64,000 nt of DNA from Pseudolabrys taiwanensis (GCF_003367395.1 NZ_CP031417.1:2108001-2172000), one strand, 5' to 3'; positions 36,427 to 44,923 are shown, counted from the first letter of the stretch. The notes: generated by a model not told the origin, from the sequence alone. Numbers and translations are program-made.

Positions 36427-37638
36427 CTAGCCGCTGACCAAGGGACACCCTCCATCCTTCAGCGGGCGGAAAGCTTCATCGGCCGGAATAGTGGCGCGCA
36501 CTTTGTAGAAGTCGCCGGGATATTTCGACTCCGACGGCTTCTTGACCTCGAACAGATAGGCCGGGTGAATCTTACGGCCGTCGGCGCGAATGACACCCTT
36601 GCCGAAGAGCGGATCGTCGGTCGGCAGCTTCTTCATCTCCGCGACGACCGCCTTGCCGTCAGCGGCGCTCTTGAGCGCGGCGACGGCCTTCAGGTAGTGC
36701 AACGTGCCGGCATAGACGCCCGCCATGTTCATGGTCGGCACCTTGCCGGCAGCGTTGCGCTCGGTCTGCCAGCGCTTGGTCCAGGCGCGGCTGGCGTCGT
36801 TGAGATCCCAATACCAAGTCTCGGTGAAGATCAGACCTTGCGCCGTCTGCAGGCCGAGGGCGTTGATGTCGCTGGCAAAGACGAGGAGCCCGGCAAGGTT
36901 CTGACCGCCCTTGACGATGCCGAACTCGGCCGCCTGCTTGATCGAATTGATGGTGTCGCCCCCGGCATTGGCGAGACCGATCACCTTCGCTTTCGACGCC
37001 TGCGCTTGCAGCAAGAAGGACGAGAAGTCGTTGGTGTTGATCGGATGGCGGACTTTGCCGAGCACCTTGCCGCCATTCGCTTCGACGACGGCCGCGGTAT
37101 CGCGCTCGAGCGCGTGTCCGAAGGCATAATCGGACGTCAGGAAGAACCAGGTGTCGCCTCCGGTCTTGACGATCGCCTTACCGGTGCCATTGGCCAGCAT
37201 CCAGGTATCGTAGGTCCAGTGCACGGTGTTCGGGCTGCACTTGGCGCCGGTCAGGTCCGAAGACGCCGGCCCCGAGCCGATAAACACCTTGTTTTTTTGC
37301 TTGGTAACTTCCGCGATCGCCAGCGCCACGCCGGAATTCGGCACGTCGATGATCATGTTGACCTTGTCGACGTCGTACCATTGATTGGCGATCTGCGTGC
37401 CGACATCGGCTTTGTTTTGATGATCGCCGCTGACGACCTCGACCTTGACGTCGGGATGATCCTTCATGAAATCGGCAGCCGCCAGCTTGGCCGCGACCAC
37501 GGAACCCGGACCGGTAGCATCCGCATAGAGGCTGGACATGTCCGTCAGCACGCCGATCTTCACGTTGGTCTGTTGAGCAAAGGCAGGACTGAAGGCGAGA
37601 ACGGCAGCGACTGCCGTCAAGGCTACTGCTTTCTTCAT
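36427..37638 (-). CDS. livK: ABC substrate-binding protein, HAAT type (paralogue 2)
   Basis: A 403-residue binding protein with signal peptide MKKAVALTAVAAVLAFSPAFA. It is the tandem paralogue of the downstream gene, with the same length and nearly colinear sequence. It differs mainly in the signal peptide and scattered surface positions (for example DATGPGSVVAAKLAAADFMK against DVGGPGSVAAAKLAIADFQK). It has its own ribosome-binding site (GGAGGAAG) and an 82-base gap before the second copy. Two close copies may widen substrate range or raise dose. Confidence 0.9.
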   Translation of the reverse strand: MKKAVALTAVAAVLAFSPAFAQQTNVKIGVLTDMSSLYADATGPGSVVAAKLAAADFMKDHPDVKVEVVSGDHQNKADVGTQIANQWYDVDKVNMIIDVPNSGVALAIAEVTKQKNKVFIGSGPASSDLTGAKCSPNTVHWTYDTWMLANGTGKAIVKTGGDTWFFLTSDYAFGHALERDTAAVVEANGGKVLGKVRHPINTNDFSSFLLQAQASKAKVIGLANAGGDTINSIKQAAEFGIVKGGQNLAGLLVFASDINALGLQTAQGLIFTETWYWDLNDASRAWTKRWQTERNAAGKVPTMNMAGVYAGTLHYLKAVAALKSAADGKAVVAEMKKLPTDDPLFGKGVIRADGRKIHPAYLFEVKKPSESKYPGDFYKVRATIPADEAFRPLKDGGCPLVSG

Positions 37639-37679
37639 TGCGACTTCCTCCCGGCTTTATCGTTGAACTCGTCGGTTCG

Positions 37680-38396
37680 TCACACTCCCAGATATTCGTG
37701 CAGTTTCTCGACATTGGCATCCAGTTCGCTGCTGGCGAACTGGTCGATGATACGGCCGTGCTCCATCACGTAGTAGCGGTCGGCGACGGTCGAAGCGAAA
37801 CGGAAGTTCTGCTCGACCAGCAGGATGGTGAAGCCCTGCTCCTTGAGCGCGCGGATGGTCTTGCCGATCTGCTGGATGATGACCGGCGCCAGACCCTCGG
37901 TCGGCTCGTCGAGCAGCAGCAGCCGCGCACCGGTGCGCAGAATGCGACCGATGGCCAGCATCTGCTGTTCGCCGCCCGAGAGCTTCGTGCCCTGGCTCGA
38001 GCCGAGGCGCTCCTTGAGGTTGGGAAACAGCGTGAAGATCTGATCGAGCGTCAGCCCGCCCGGCCGCACCACCGGCGGCAGCATCAGGTTTTCTTCGACA
38101 CCGAGACTGGCGAAAATGCCGCGCTCTTCCGGGCACAACGCGATGCCCGCGCGCGCGATCTGATCGGAAGTGGCGCCGATCAACTCGCGGCCCTCGAAAC
38201 GCACCGAACCGGTGCGCTTGCCGACGATGCCCATGATCGACTTCAGCGTCGTGGTCTTGCCCGCGCCATTGCGGCCGAGCAGCGTCACCACCTCGCCTTC
38301 GCGAACCTCAAAGTTCACGCCATGCAGGATGTGGGACTCACCGTACCAGGCTTGCAGTTCCTTGATGGCGAGCAAAGGGGGCGTCACATCAAGCAT
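37680..38396 (-). CDS. livF: Branched-chain amino acid-type ABC ATPase (LivF)
   Basis: A 238-residue ATPase from the ATG at 38396. Walker A is GRNGAGKT (41-48), the signature is LSGGEQQML and Walker B is LLLLDEPTEGLAP. The LLVEQNFRFA H-loop region and the C-terminal VEKLHEYLGV are typical of LivF. It overlaps the livG 3' end by eight bases and lies 41 bases upstream of the first binding-protein gene. Confidence 0.92.
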   Translation of the reverse strand: MLDVTPPLLAIKELQAWYGESHILHGVNFEVREGEVVTLLGRNGAGKTTTLKSIMGIVGKRTGSVRFEGRELIGATSDQIARAGIALCPEERGIFASLGVEENLMLPPVVRPGGLTLDQIFTLFPNLKERLGSSQGTKLSGGEQQMLAIGRILRTGARLLLLDEPTEGLAPVIIQQIGKTIRALKEQGFTILLVEQNFRFASTVADRYYVMEHGRIIDQFASSELDANVEKLHEYLGV

Positions 38397-39147
38397 GACC
38401 GACCCCCATATAGGCTTCACGCACGTCCGGATTGGTCGATACCGTTTCGTAGTTACCTTCGGCCAGCACCCGGCCGCGCGTCAGGACGGTGATGGTGTCC
38501 GACAAATCCGAGACGACCGAGAGATTGTGCTCGACCATCAGCACGGTGCGGTCGGCCGCGACGCGCTTGATGAGTTGCGCGATCCTATCGATGTCCTCGT
38601 GACCCATGCCGGCCGTCGGCTCGTCCAGCAGCAGCATTTCCGGATCGAGCGCGAGCGTCGTCGCAATCTCGAGCGCGCGCTTGCGGCCATAGGGCAGCTC
38701 GACGGCGACCCAATCGGCGAATGACGACAAGCCGACATCGGCGATGAGCTCCAGCGCACGATCGTTGAATTCGTTGAGAGTCGACGCCGACCGCCAGAAA
38801 TCGAACGAGCCGCCGCGCTGGCGTTGCAACGCGATGCGTACGTTCTCCAGCACGCTCATATGCGGAAAGACCGCCGAGATCTGAAACGACCGGACGAGGC
38901 CGAGGCGGGCGACATCGGCCGGCTGTAACGCCGTGATGTCCTCGCCCTTGAACAGAATACGCCCGCGGCTGGGGCTCAGGAATTTGGTGAGCAGGTTGAA
39001 ACAGGTTGTCTTGCCCGCTCCATTCGGCCCGATCAGGGCATGGATGGTGCCGCGTTTGACCTGCAGGTCTACCCCGTTGACGGCGACGAAGCCGGCAAAA
39101 TCCTTGGTTAAATCCTCAGTACTGAGGATGATGTCATTGTTTTTCAT
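38389..39147 (-). CDS. livG: Branched-chain amino acid-type ABC ATPase (LivG)
   Basis: A 252-residue ATPase from the ATG at 39147. Walker A is GPNGAGKT (40-47). The LivG-type signature reads LPYGRKRALEIATTLA in place of LSGGQ. Walker B is MLLLDEPTAGMG, and LMVEHNLSVVSDLSD is the H-loop. It is the first gene of the leftward importer operon. An intrinsic terminator (39234-39283) separates it from the dioxygenase gene upstream, so it should have its own promoter in the short gap. Confidence 0.92.
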   Translation of the reverse strand: MKNNDIILSTEDLTKDFAGFVAVNGVDLQVKRGTIHALIGPNGAGKTTCFNLLTKFLSPSRGRILFKGEDITALQPADVARLGLVRSFQISAVFPHMSVLENVRIALQRQRGGSFDFWRSASTLNEFNDRALELIADVGLSSFADWVAVELPYGRKRALEIATTLALDPEMLLLDEPTAGMGHEDIDRIAQLIKRVAADRTVLMVEHNLSVVSDLSDTITVLTRGRVLAEGNYETVSTNPDVREAYMGVGHA

Positions 39148-39233
39148 TATGAGCGTTCCCCTCGCCCGGCATTGTCTGCATCTTTTCACGCAGCGCAAGT
39201 CCTACTAATGGCCCGCTTTTTGGCGTTCGAACC

Positions 39234-39283
39234 AAAAAACGGACCAGCGCCGGTCTGCCGTCAAAAGAGGCAGACCAAGCGCT
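39234..39283 (-). terminator. Intrinsic terminator after the dioxygenase gene
   Basis: A hairpin with arms at 39245-39259 and 39268-39283 (AGCGC..GGTCTGCC paired with GGCAGACC..GCGCT) is followed on the minus strand by six T's (plus-strand A's 39234-39239). On the plus strand a seven-T run at 39296-39302 follows more distantly. It ends the leftward hpa-type transcript before livG. Confidence 0.75.
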
Positions 39284-39323
39284 GGGCACAGGGAGTTTTT
39301 TTATGCGCGAGCGGCTGGGGGGA

Positions 39324-40328
39324 TTAGAAGAAAACCGGGAACTCCGGGGTTTTGGCGAGTTCGCCTTTACCTTCGACATCCGGTGTCGCGTATTGAATGA
39401 AGCTGTCCGGTAGGGTTGCACCCCAATACGTGCCGGTGCCACGTTCCTCTTCATTCCAGGTCACCGGCTCCCAGTCGGGCGCCGTCACCAGGAAGCTGCC
39501 GGAATAGATTTCGACGCGATTGCCACCGGGCTCGTAGGTGTAAAGATAGAAGCCCTGCGAATTATTGTGCTTGGACGGGCCAGCCTCGATGAAGACGCCG
39601 TTCTCCGTTAGGATGTCGGCGGCGCGCAGCACGTCGTCGCGGTTATCGACCCAAAGTGAGAAATGGTGCAGGCGCCCGTGCGCGCCCTTCACATCCACCA
39701 CGTAAGCAAGCTGATGGTGGATGGCGGTCGGGCTCATCCATGAGCCGATCTCTGTCTTGCCATTGTCATAACGGACCTGCTCACGCAGTTGGAAGCCCAA
39801 CAGATCGGTCGCGAACTTGCGATTGGCCTCTACGTCGCTGGCGAGCAGCGCGAGATGATCGATCCGGCGCACGCCGACGCCACGGCCCGTATATTTCTGC
39901 GGCAGGTTCTTCAGATTGGAATGCAGTTCCGGCGGCGCGACGAATTTCTGTTCCTCGAAGTATATCTCCATCGTGTGACCGTCGGGATCGCGGAAGCGAT
40001 AGGAACGGCCGCGGCCGAAATCGCCGTTGGTCCAGCCAATGCCAAGGCCGGCATCGGCCAGCGCCTTCGCGCGGCGTTCCAACGCCTGCGGACTGGCGGC
40101 GCGCCACGCGACGCAACCGACACCGGCATTGCGGGAGGCCGTCAGCTTCAATGTCGAGGTGGCGTAATCGCCGTAACCGCGCAGGTGGACGCTCTCCTTG
40201 GCGCGATGGACAACCTCCATCCCCAGGAGTTCGCGGAAGTACCACAGACTTTCTTCCGGCTTGGGCGTGAACAGCTCGACGCTGCCGAGATGTGCGATGT
40301 CGTGGATAGGTTCAGCCTGCGCCGCCAT
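39324..40328 (-). CDS. Extradiol (catechol 2,3-) ring-cleavage dioxygenase
   Basis: A 334-residue type I (vicinal oxygen chelate) extradiol dioxygenase with two tandem beta-alpha-beta modules (about 8-125 and 150-290). The Fe(II) facial triad is H158 in RRIDHLAL, H221/H222 in RLHHFSLWVD, and E273 in GGNRVEIYSG. It resembles catechol or homoprotocatechuate 2,3-dioxygenases, cleaving next to the two hydroxyls. The ATG at 40328 is preceded by AAGGAGA. An intrinsic terminator follows. The downstream metabolism genes HpaI and HpaH are just upstream on the same strand. Confidence 0.85.
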   Translation of the reverse strand: MAAQAEPIHDIAHLGSVELFTPKPEESLWYFRELLGMEVVHRAKESVHLRGYGDYATSTLKLTASRNAGVGCVAWRAASPQALERRAKALADAGLGIGWTNGDFGRGRSYRFRDPDGHTMEIYFEEQKFVAPPELHSNLKNLPQKYTGRGVGVRRIDHLALLASDVEANRKFATDLLGFQLREQVRYDNGKTEIGSWMSPTAIHHQLAYVVDVKGAHGRLHHFSLWVDNRDDVLRAADILTENGVFIEAGPSKHNNSQGFYLYTYEPGGNRVEIYSGSFLVTAPDWEPVTWNEEERGTGTYWGATLPDSFIQYATPDVEGKGELAKTPEFPVFF

Positions 40329-40432
40329 GAAAGTCTCCTTGGTTCCCCGCGCAACTATCAAGCGCGGGGTCCCAAGAGGCTTTGATCTAGCGCAATTTTT
40401 ACCGCCCCGGCGAACGCCGGAGGCGGTTGTTC

Positions 40433-41200
40433 TCAGCCCTTGAACTTCTTGGCGAGGGTATCGGCATTCTTGGCGAGCAGGCCAATATCCGACCCCACCG
40501 CCACGAACAGATAGCCCCACTCGATATAGCGGCGGGCTTCGTCCTCGTTGCCGGTCAGGATCCCGGCCGGCTTGCCGACGGCCTTCAGACGGGTGACGGC
40601 GTCCTTGATGGCCGCCTGCACGTCCGGGTGGGCCGGATTGCCGATGTGACCAAGCGACGCGGCCAGATCCGAGGGACCAATGAAGACGCCGTCGACGCCA
40701 TCGACCTTGGCGATGGCTTCGAGCTCCTTCAGCGCCTCGCGCGTCTCGACCTGCACGAGCACGCAGATCTCGTCGTTGGCCTTGGAGAGATATCCGGGCA
40801 CGCGTCCATAACGGCTGGCGCGCGATGCGGAGGCCACGCCGCGGATGCCGTGCGGCGGATAGCGCGTCGAGGTGACGGCGCTGCGGGCTTCGTCCGCATT
40901 CTGCACATAAGGAAACAGCAGCGACTGCGCGCCGATGTCGAGGCAGCGCTTGGCCAGCACCGCGTCGTTCCAGGCCGGGCGCACGATCGGCGTCGCGGTG
41001 CCGCGCTGCACGGCCTGCAGTTGCTGCATCAAGTCCGGGATTTCGTTCGGCGAATGCTCGGTGTCGAGCAGGAGCCAGTCGAAACCGGAATCCGAAACGA
41101 TCTCGGCCGCGATGCTGTTGCACAGGCTCGACCACAGGCCGATCTGCAATTTGCCTTCAGCCAGCGCGTGCTTGAAGGTGTTCTTCTGGAATTCGGGCAT
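40433..41200 (-). CDS. hpaI: HpcH/HpaI-type 4-hydroxy-2-oxo-acid aldolase
   Basis: A 255-residue class II aldolase with a TIM barrel. H49 in LLLDTEHSPNE and R74 in PIVRPAW correspond to the catalytic His and Arg of HpaI. VLVQVETREAL and FIGPSDLAASLG hold the metal-binding Glu and Asp. It cleaves 4-hydroxy-2-oxoheptanedioate to pyruvate and succinic semialdehyde in homoprotocatechuate breakdown, though the family is broad. Its place between the HpaH-like hydratase and an extradiol dioxygenase supports a meta-cleavage role. Confidence 0.88.
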   Translation of the reverse strand: MPEFQKNTFKHALAEGKLQIGLWSSLCNSIAAEIVSDSGFDWLLLDTEHSPNEIPDLMQQLQAVQRGTATPIVRPAWNDAVLAKRCLDIGAQSLLFPYVQNADEARSAVTSTRYPPHGIRGVASASRASRYGRVPGYLSKANDEICVLVQVETREALKELEAIAKVDGVDGVFIGPSDLAASLGHIGNPAHPDVQAAIKDAVTRLKAVGKPAGILTGNEDEARRYIEWGYLFVAVGSDIGLLAKNADTLAKKFKG

Positions 41201-41217
41201 GTTGTCTTCCCTCCGCC

Positions 41218-41315
41218 GTCATCGCCCGCGCAGGCGGGCGATCCAGTACTCGCTGGCTCTCGCTTCAGGCAGCGGCGCTTGTGAATACTGGATGCCCCGC
41301 TTTCGCGGGGATGAC
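41218..41315. repeat. Dispersed palindromic repeat between hpaH and hpaI
   Basis: The arms GTCATCG.. and ..GGATGAC, an internal ATCCAGTA/TACTGGAT pair, and hairpins at 41221-41242 (ATCGCCCGC stem) and near 41294-41310 (CCCCGC-TTTC-GCGGGG). Same class as the elements at 10584 and 60221. Lying inside a probable operon, it may act on mRNA stability. Confidence 0.8.
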
Positions 41316-41325
41316 AGCCAAACGA

Positions 41326-42108
41326 TTATACGAACTGGATGGCGATGCCGCCGAGCGGCCCGAAGTCCGCGTGCAACGTGTCGCCCTTCTGCGCAAACAC
41401 CACGCGGGTGAACGAACCGGCGAGCACAATGTGCCCCGGCTCGAGCGCGTGGCCGTAGGTGCAGATCTTGTTGGCGAGCCAGGCGACGCCGAGCGCCGGA
41501 TGGCCGAGCACGCCGGCGGCGAGGCCGGTCTCCTCAATCTCGGAATTGCGATACATGATGCCGCCGACCCAGCGCAGATCGACGTCCATCGGACCGACCG
41601 GGCGGCCGCCAAGGGCGATGCCGGCGGCGGCGCCGTTGTCGGCTACCGTGTCGACGATCTTGCGCGGATCGGCGATGCGGGCGTCGACGATCTCGATCGC
41701 CGGGATCACATACTCGGTCGCGCGGAGCACCTCGGCGAGGCCGACATTCGGACCCTCGAGCCGCTTGCCCATGACGAAGGCGAGTTCGACCTCGACGCGC
41801 GGCTTGCAATAGTCGGCGTGCTTCACCTTGGCGCCGTCGCCGATCATCTGGTCGTCGAGGATGTAGCCGTAGTCCGGCTCGTCGATCATCGAGGAGCGCT
41901 GCATGGCCTTGGAGGTTAGGCCGACCTTGTGGCCGATCAGCTTGGCGCCGGCCGCGATCTTGCGCTGGCAGACCTCGGCCGAGATCGCGTAGGAATCCTC
42001 GATCTCGATGCCCGGGAAAGTCTGCGAAAACGGCGTGGCCTGTTTACGCTCCTTCTGGGCATTCACCAGGATATCGGCGCACTTTTTACGGTCGGCTTCG
42101 GAAAGCAT
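41326..42108 (-). CDS. hpaH: 2-oxo-hept-4-ene-1,7-dioate hydratase-like enzyme
   Basis: A 260-residue hydratase/decarboxylase-family protein (MhpD/HpaH). It has [30 protein letters not shown] containing the E-x-E metal-binding part, [10 protein letters not shown], and the ending [18 protein letters not shown]. It hydrates a 2-oxo-alkenoate from ring cleavage to the substrate of HpaI. CGAGGG six bases upstream favours the ATG at 42108 over 42114. It is the first gene of a leftward set with hpaI and the dioxygenase; no semialdehyde dehydrogenase or isomerase gene is in the set. Confidence 0.87.
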   Translation of the reverse strand: MLSEADRKKCADILVNAQKERKQATPFSQTFPGIEIEDSYAISAEVCQRKIAAGAKLIGHKVGLTSKAMQRSSMIDEPDYGYILDDQMIGDGAKVKHADYCKPRVEVELAFVMGKRLEGPNVGLAEVLRATEYVIPAIEIVDARIADPRKIVDTVADNGAAAGIALGGRPVGPMDVDLRWVGGIMYRNSEIEETGLAAGVLGHPALGVAWLANKICTYGHALEPGHIVLAGSFTRVVFAQKGDTLHADFGPLGGIAIQFV

Positions 42109-42205
42109 GGTCATCCCTCGTTCTAGATCGGGGCGATCTGTAACGGCTCCCGCCGGAAAATCAAATGACCGCCCCCAAGGGCCGGCCGCCCGGCGTTTCA
42201 CCGCA

Positions 42206-42220
42206 TGGCACGGGGGTTGC
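42206..42220 (+). promoter_or_regulatory. Sigma-54 (RpoN) promoter upstream of dihydropyrimidinase
   Basis: TGGCACG at 42206-42212, four bases, then TTGC at 42217-42220 matches the sigma-54 consensus TGGCACG-N4-TTGC exactly. The invariant GG and GC are ten bases apart. Transcription would start near 42232, about 33 bases before the dihydropyrimidinase ATG. It implies control by an RpoN activator such as NtrC, fitting a nitrogen-scavenging gene. Confidence 0.82.
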
Positions 42221-42264
42221 TATAGTCCGTTGCCCGGAGGCAAGCCGGCGCCAGGAGTGACTGA

Positions 42265-43671
42265 ATGACCTTCGACACCATCATCCGCGGCGGTACCGTC
42301 GCGACCGCTTCCGACACCTTTTCCTGCGACGTGGGCATCAAGACCGGCAAGATCGCCGCCCTGGGCGCCGACCTCGGCGAAGCCGCCGAGATCGTGGACG
42401 CTACCGGCATGCTGGTGCTGCCGGGCGGTATCGACAGCCACGTGCATATCTCGCAGCCGTCCGGCCCCGGCATCGTCATGGCCGACGACTTCGCCTCGGC
42501 GACCCGTTCGGCCGCTTTCGGCGGCAACACGATGGTTTTGCCCTTCGCCATGCAGCAGAAGGGCGAGAGCCTGCGCGAGGTGGTGAAGGACTATCACAAG
42601 AAAGCGGACGGCCAGTGCTACGTCGACGTCTCCTTCCACCTCATCATTGCCGACGCCAGCGAGCGGGTGCTCGGTCAGGAACTGCCGGCCCTCGTCAACG
42701 ACGGCTACACCTCGTTCAAGGTGTTCATGACCTATGAGGGCCTCGCCCTCTCCGACATGGAAATGCTCAACGTCATGACCGTCGCGCGCGAGACCGGCGC
42801 GCTGGTGATGGTGCACGCGGAGAACTACGACGCGATCCGCTTCCTCACCGACCGGCTCGAGCGCGCCGGCAAGACCGAGACCAAATACCACGGCACGTCG
42901 CGGCCGATCGCGGTCGAGCGCGAGGCGACGCACCGCGCCATTTCGCTGGCCGAGATCATCGACGTGCCGATCATGATCGTGCACGTCTCCAACCGCCAGG
43001 CGATGGAGGAGATCGCGCGCGCGCGACGGCGCGGCCTCAAGATCTACGGCGAGACCTGCCCGCAATATCTCGTGCTGACCGAAAAGGACATGGACGGCCT
43101 CAACATGGAGGGCGCCAAATATGTGTGCTCGCCGCCGCCGCGCGACAAGGAAAGCCAGGTCGCCTGCTGGGAAGGCCTGCAGCAGGGCATCTTCTCGTTG
43201 TTCTCGTCCGACCACTGCCCGTTCCGCTACGACGATCCGCAGGGCAAGCTCAATCCGAAGGGCCGCACGAGTTTCCGCTGGGTGCCGAACGGCATTCCCG
43301 GCGTGGAGACACGCCTGCCGATCTTGTTCTCCGAAGGAGTCGGCAAGGGCCGCATTTCATTGAACGAGTTCGTGGCGCTGACCGCGACCAACCACGCCAA
43401 GACCTACGGGCTCTATCCAAAGAAGGGCACCATCGCCGTCGGCACGGACGCGGACATCGCCATCTGGGATCCGAACCGCAAGGAAACGATCTCGCAATCG
43501 CTGATGCACGGCAACACCGACTACACGCCCTACGAAGGCATCGAAGTCACCGGCTGGCCGGTGTCGACCATGGTGCGCGGCAAGTTCGTGGTGCGCGACG
43601 GCAAGCTCGTCGGCAAGCTCGGCGGCGGCGACTATGTGAGCCGTGAGAAGTCGAAGCTGGCGGTGCCGTAA
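42265..43671 (+). CDS. hydA: Dihydropyrimidinase / D-hydantoinase
   Basis: A 468-residue cyclic amidohydrolase that opens dihydrouracil, dihydrothymine or 5-substituted hydantoins. Zinc ligands are H59 and H61 in GGIDSHVHISQP, and the carboxylated lysine K152 in YTSFKVFMTYEG. Later His ligands lie in MVHAENYDAI and PIMIVHVSNRQA, and the Asp is in SSDHCPFRYDD. The ALTATNHAKTYGLYPKKG region matches the family end. A perfect sigma-54 promoter lies just upstream. No dihydropyrimidine dehydrogenase or beta-ureidopropionase gene is adjacent in this window. Confidence 0.93.
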   Translation: MTFDTIIRGGTVATASDTFSCDVGIKTGKIAALGADLGEAAEIVDATGMLVLPGGIDSHVHISQPSGPGIVMADDFASATRSAAFGGNTMVLPFAMQQKGESLREVVKDYHKKADGQCYVDVSFHLIIADASERVLGQELPALVNDGYTSFKVFMTYEGLALSDMEMLNVMTVARETGALVMVHAENYDAIRFLTDRLERAGKTETKYHGTSRPIAVEREATHRAISLAEIIDVPIMIVHVSNRQAMEEIARARRRGLKIYGETCPQYLVLTEKDMDGLNMEGAKYVCSPPPRDKESQVACWEGLQQGIFSLFSSDHCPFRYDDPQGKLNPKGRTSFRWVPNGIPGVETRLPILFSEGVGKGRISLNEFVALTATNHAKTYGLYPKKGTIAVGTDADIAIWDPNRKETISQSLMHGNTDYTPYEGIEVTGWPVSTMVRGKFVVRDGKLVGKLGGGDYVSREKSKLAVP

Positions 43672-43714
43672 CCGACAGGTGGAACAAAACGCCACTTTTT
43701 GCTATGATGTTAAG

Positions 43715-44011
43715 ATGCGCCGTGACGAGGTCCTTGCCCGCCTGAAGGAAGCCGAGCCCGCTCTGCGGGCGCGCGGAATCAAGCGCGCGGCCGTGTTCGG
43801 CTCTGTGGCACGTGGTGAGGAGCGGCCGGATAGCGATATCGACATTCTGGTGGAGTTCGAGCCCGGACGAGAAGGCACGATCTACGACTACGTTGCGCTC
43901 AAGGAATTCGTCGCAGGTCTGTTTGAAGGTCCAGTCGACGTCATTGATCGCGCCGGCCTCAAGCCGCATTTGCGCGCACCCTCCGCCCGTGATTCGATCT
44001 ATGCATTCTGA
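43715..44011 (+). CDS. mntA: MntA-type nucleotidyltransferase (antitoxin), second copy
   Basis: A 98-residue minimal nucleotidyltransferase from the ATG at 43715. The GSx10DxD active site is complete: G29-S30 in AVFGSVARGE, and D41-I-D43 in RPDSDIDIL. EGPVDVIDRAGLKPH and the C-terminus are typical. It overlaps the following HepT-like gene by 11 bases. It is not a recent duplicate of the 19257 copy: the two share family motifs but differ in most positions. Confidence 0.85.
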   Translation: MRRDEVLARLKEAEPALRARGIKRAAVFGSVARGEERPDSDIDILVEFEPGREGTIYDYVALKEFVAGLFEGPVDVIDRAGLKPHLRAPSARDSIYAF

Positions 44012-44342
44012 AAAAACTCGTGGCTATCTCGAGGACATGCTTCGCCATATCGAACTCGCCGAGCGCTTCACGACAGGCCTCGGCTACGAACAATTTTGCC
44101 AAGACGAGCGAACGCTTCTCGCCGTCATACGATGCCTCGAGATTGTTTCTGAAGCGTCCCGGCGCCTTCCGGATGACCTGAAAGCCCGGCACGTCGACAT
44201 CCCTTGGCCCGACATGGCCGCGGCGGGAAATTTCTATCGACACGATTACGGTGGGATTACTTCGCAACGCGTCTGGAATACGCTCCGCGAGCATCTGCCA
44301 CCGTTACGCAAAGCCGTCGAACAAGAGCTCGCACGCGATTGA
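44001..44342 (+). CDS. hepT: HepT-like toxin (DUF86), second copy
   Basis: A 113-residue HEPN/DUF86 protein paired with the MntA gene (11-base overlap). The active-site region reads AAAGNFYRHDYGGI, with G76-N77-x2-R80-H81-D-Y83. It is the same G-N-x-x-R-H-x-Y arrangement as the first HepT, instead of the classical R-N-x3-H-x-Y. The helices around LLAVIRCLEIVSEASRRLP and IPWPDMA are standard. The ATG at 44001 keeps the usual family length. An intrinsic terminator follows at 44486. Confidence 0.83.
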   Translation: MHSEKTRGYLEDMLRHIELAERFTTGLGYEQFCQDERTLLAVIRCLEIVSEASRRLPDDLKARHVDIPWPDMAAAGNFYRHDYGGITSQRVWNTLREHLPPLRKAVEQELARD

Positions 44343-44485
44343 GCTGCTTATCGCCCCCACGACATTTCGACCTAGCGGCCATGCGCCCTCCGACTTCGTA
44401 TCGCTCGCCGAGATTTTATGGTGATTTGTCCCCGGACTTGTTCCAGCGACCTCGCTTAGGACGGCGCCGTGCCTCTCTAAACGTT

Positions 44486-44516
44486 ATGGCCGGGACAAGC
44501 CCGGCCATTTCTTTTC
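44486..44516 (+). terminator. Intrinsic terminator downstream of hepT
   Basis: The stem ATGGCCGGG / CCCGGCCAT with a five-base loop (44486-44508) is followed by TTCTTTTCTT. It lies 144 bases after the hepT stop and probably ends the hydA or toxin-antitoxin transcript. Confidence 0.7.
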
Positions 44517-44546
44517 TTGATAGCAAGTAGTCGTTGCTGACGCCGA

Positions 44547-44912
44547 TCAATACCCGCGATACGGCTTACACAGCCCATCTTGAATCGTGTAGCCGCGCTG
44601 CGCGCAGGTCGGGCGGCCATCGCGGCCCCGTACCGGCCGGGCATAGCGGCGATCATCACCGCCGCCGCCAAAGTTGAACTGGAACCCGGGTGCCGGCGCC
44701 GGCTCGTAATAACGCGGCGGCGGGCCGTAGCGGTCCGGCGGCGGATAGTAGCCGGGCGGCGGCGGCCGATAGTGCCGCTCCGGCCGGCAGGCATAGCCGT
44801 CGTAGTAGTAGCCGCGGCCGCAACCGTCACGCGCCTCCGCGACCGTCGAGCCCGCCAGCGCGGCGACCCCGACGGCCAATCCGATTCCGCAACTCCAAAA
44901 TCCGCGCCCCAT
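44547..44912 (-). CDS. Small secreted Tyr/Pro-rich protein
   Basis: A 121-residue protein with a signal peptide (about 1-27, ending TVAEA). A Cys-containing segment DGCGRGYYYDGYACRPE follows, then a low-complexity PPPPGYYPPPDRYGPPP region, a Gly-rich patch and a C-terminal CAQRGYTIQDGLCKPYRG. The N-terminal GCG..CRP pattern resembles small GCG_CRPN-type proteins common in Bradyrhizobium relatives. Four cysteines could form two disulfides in the periplasm or cell surface. Function is unknown. It sits 11 bases downstream of scoB, on the same strand. Confidence 0.65.
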   Translation of the reverse strand: MGRGFWSCGIGLAVGVAALAGSTVAEARDGCGRGYYYDGYACRPERHYRPPPPGYYPPPDRYGPPPRYYEPAPAPGFQFNFGGGGDDRRYARPVRGRDGRPTCAQRGYTIQDGLCKPYRGY

Positions 44913-44923
44913 CTTCGGATCCT

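Noticed and set aside
40329..41135. Apparent long fusion upstream of the extradiol dioxygenase
   Set aside because: The extra frame overlaps hpaI on the same strand in another phase and has no domain features. The dioxygenase has its own ribosome-binding site and ATG at 40328.
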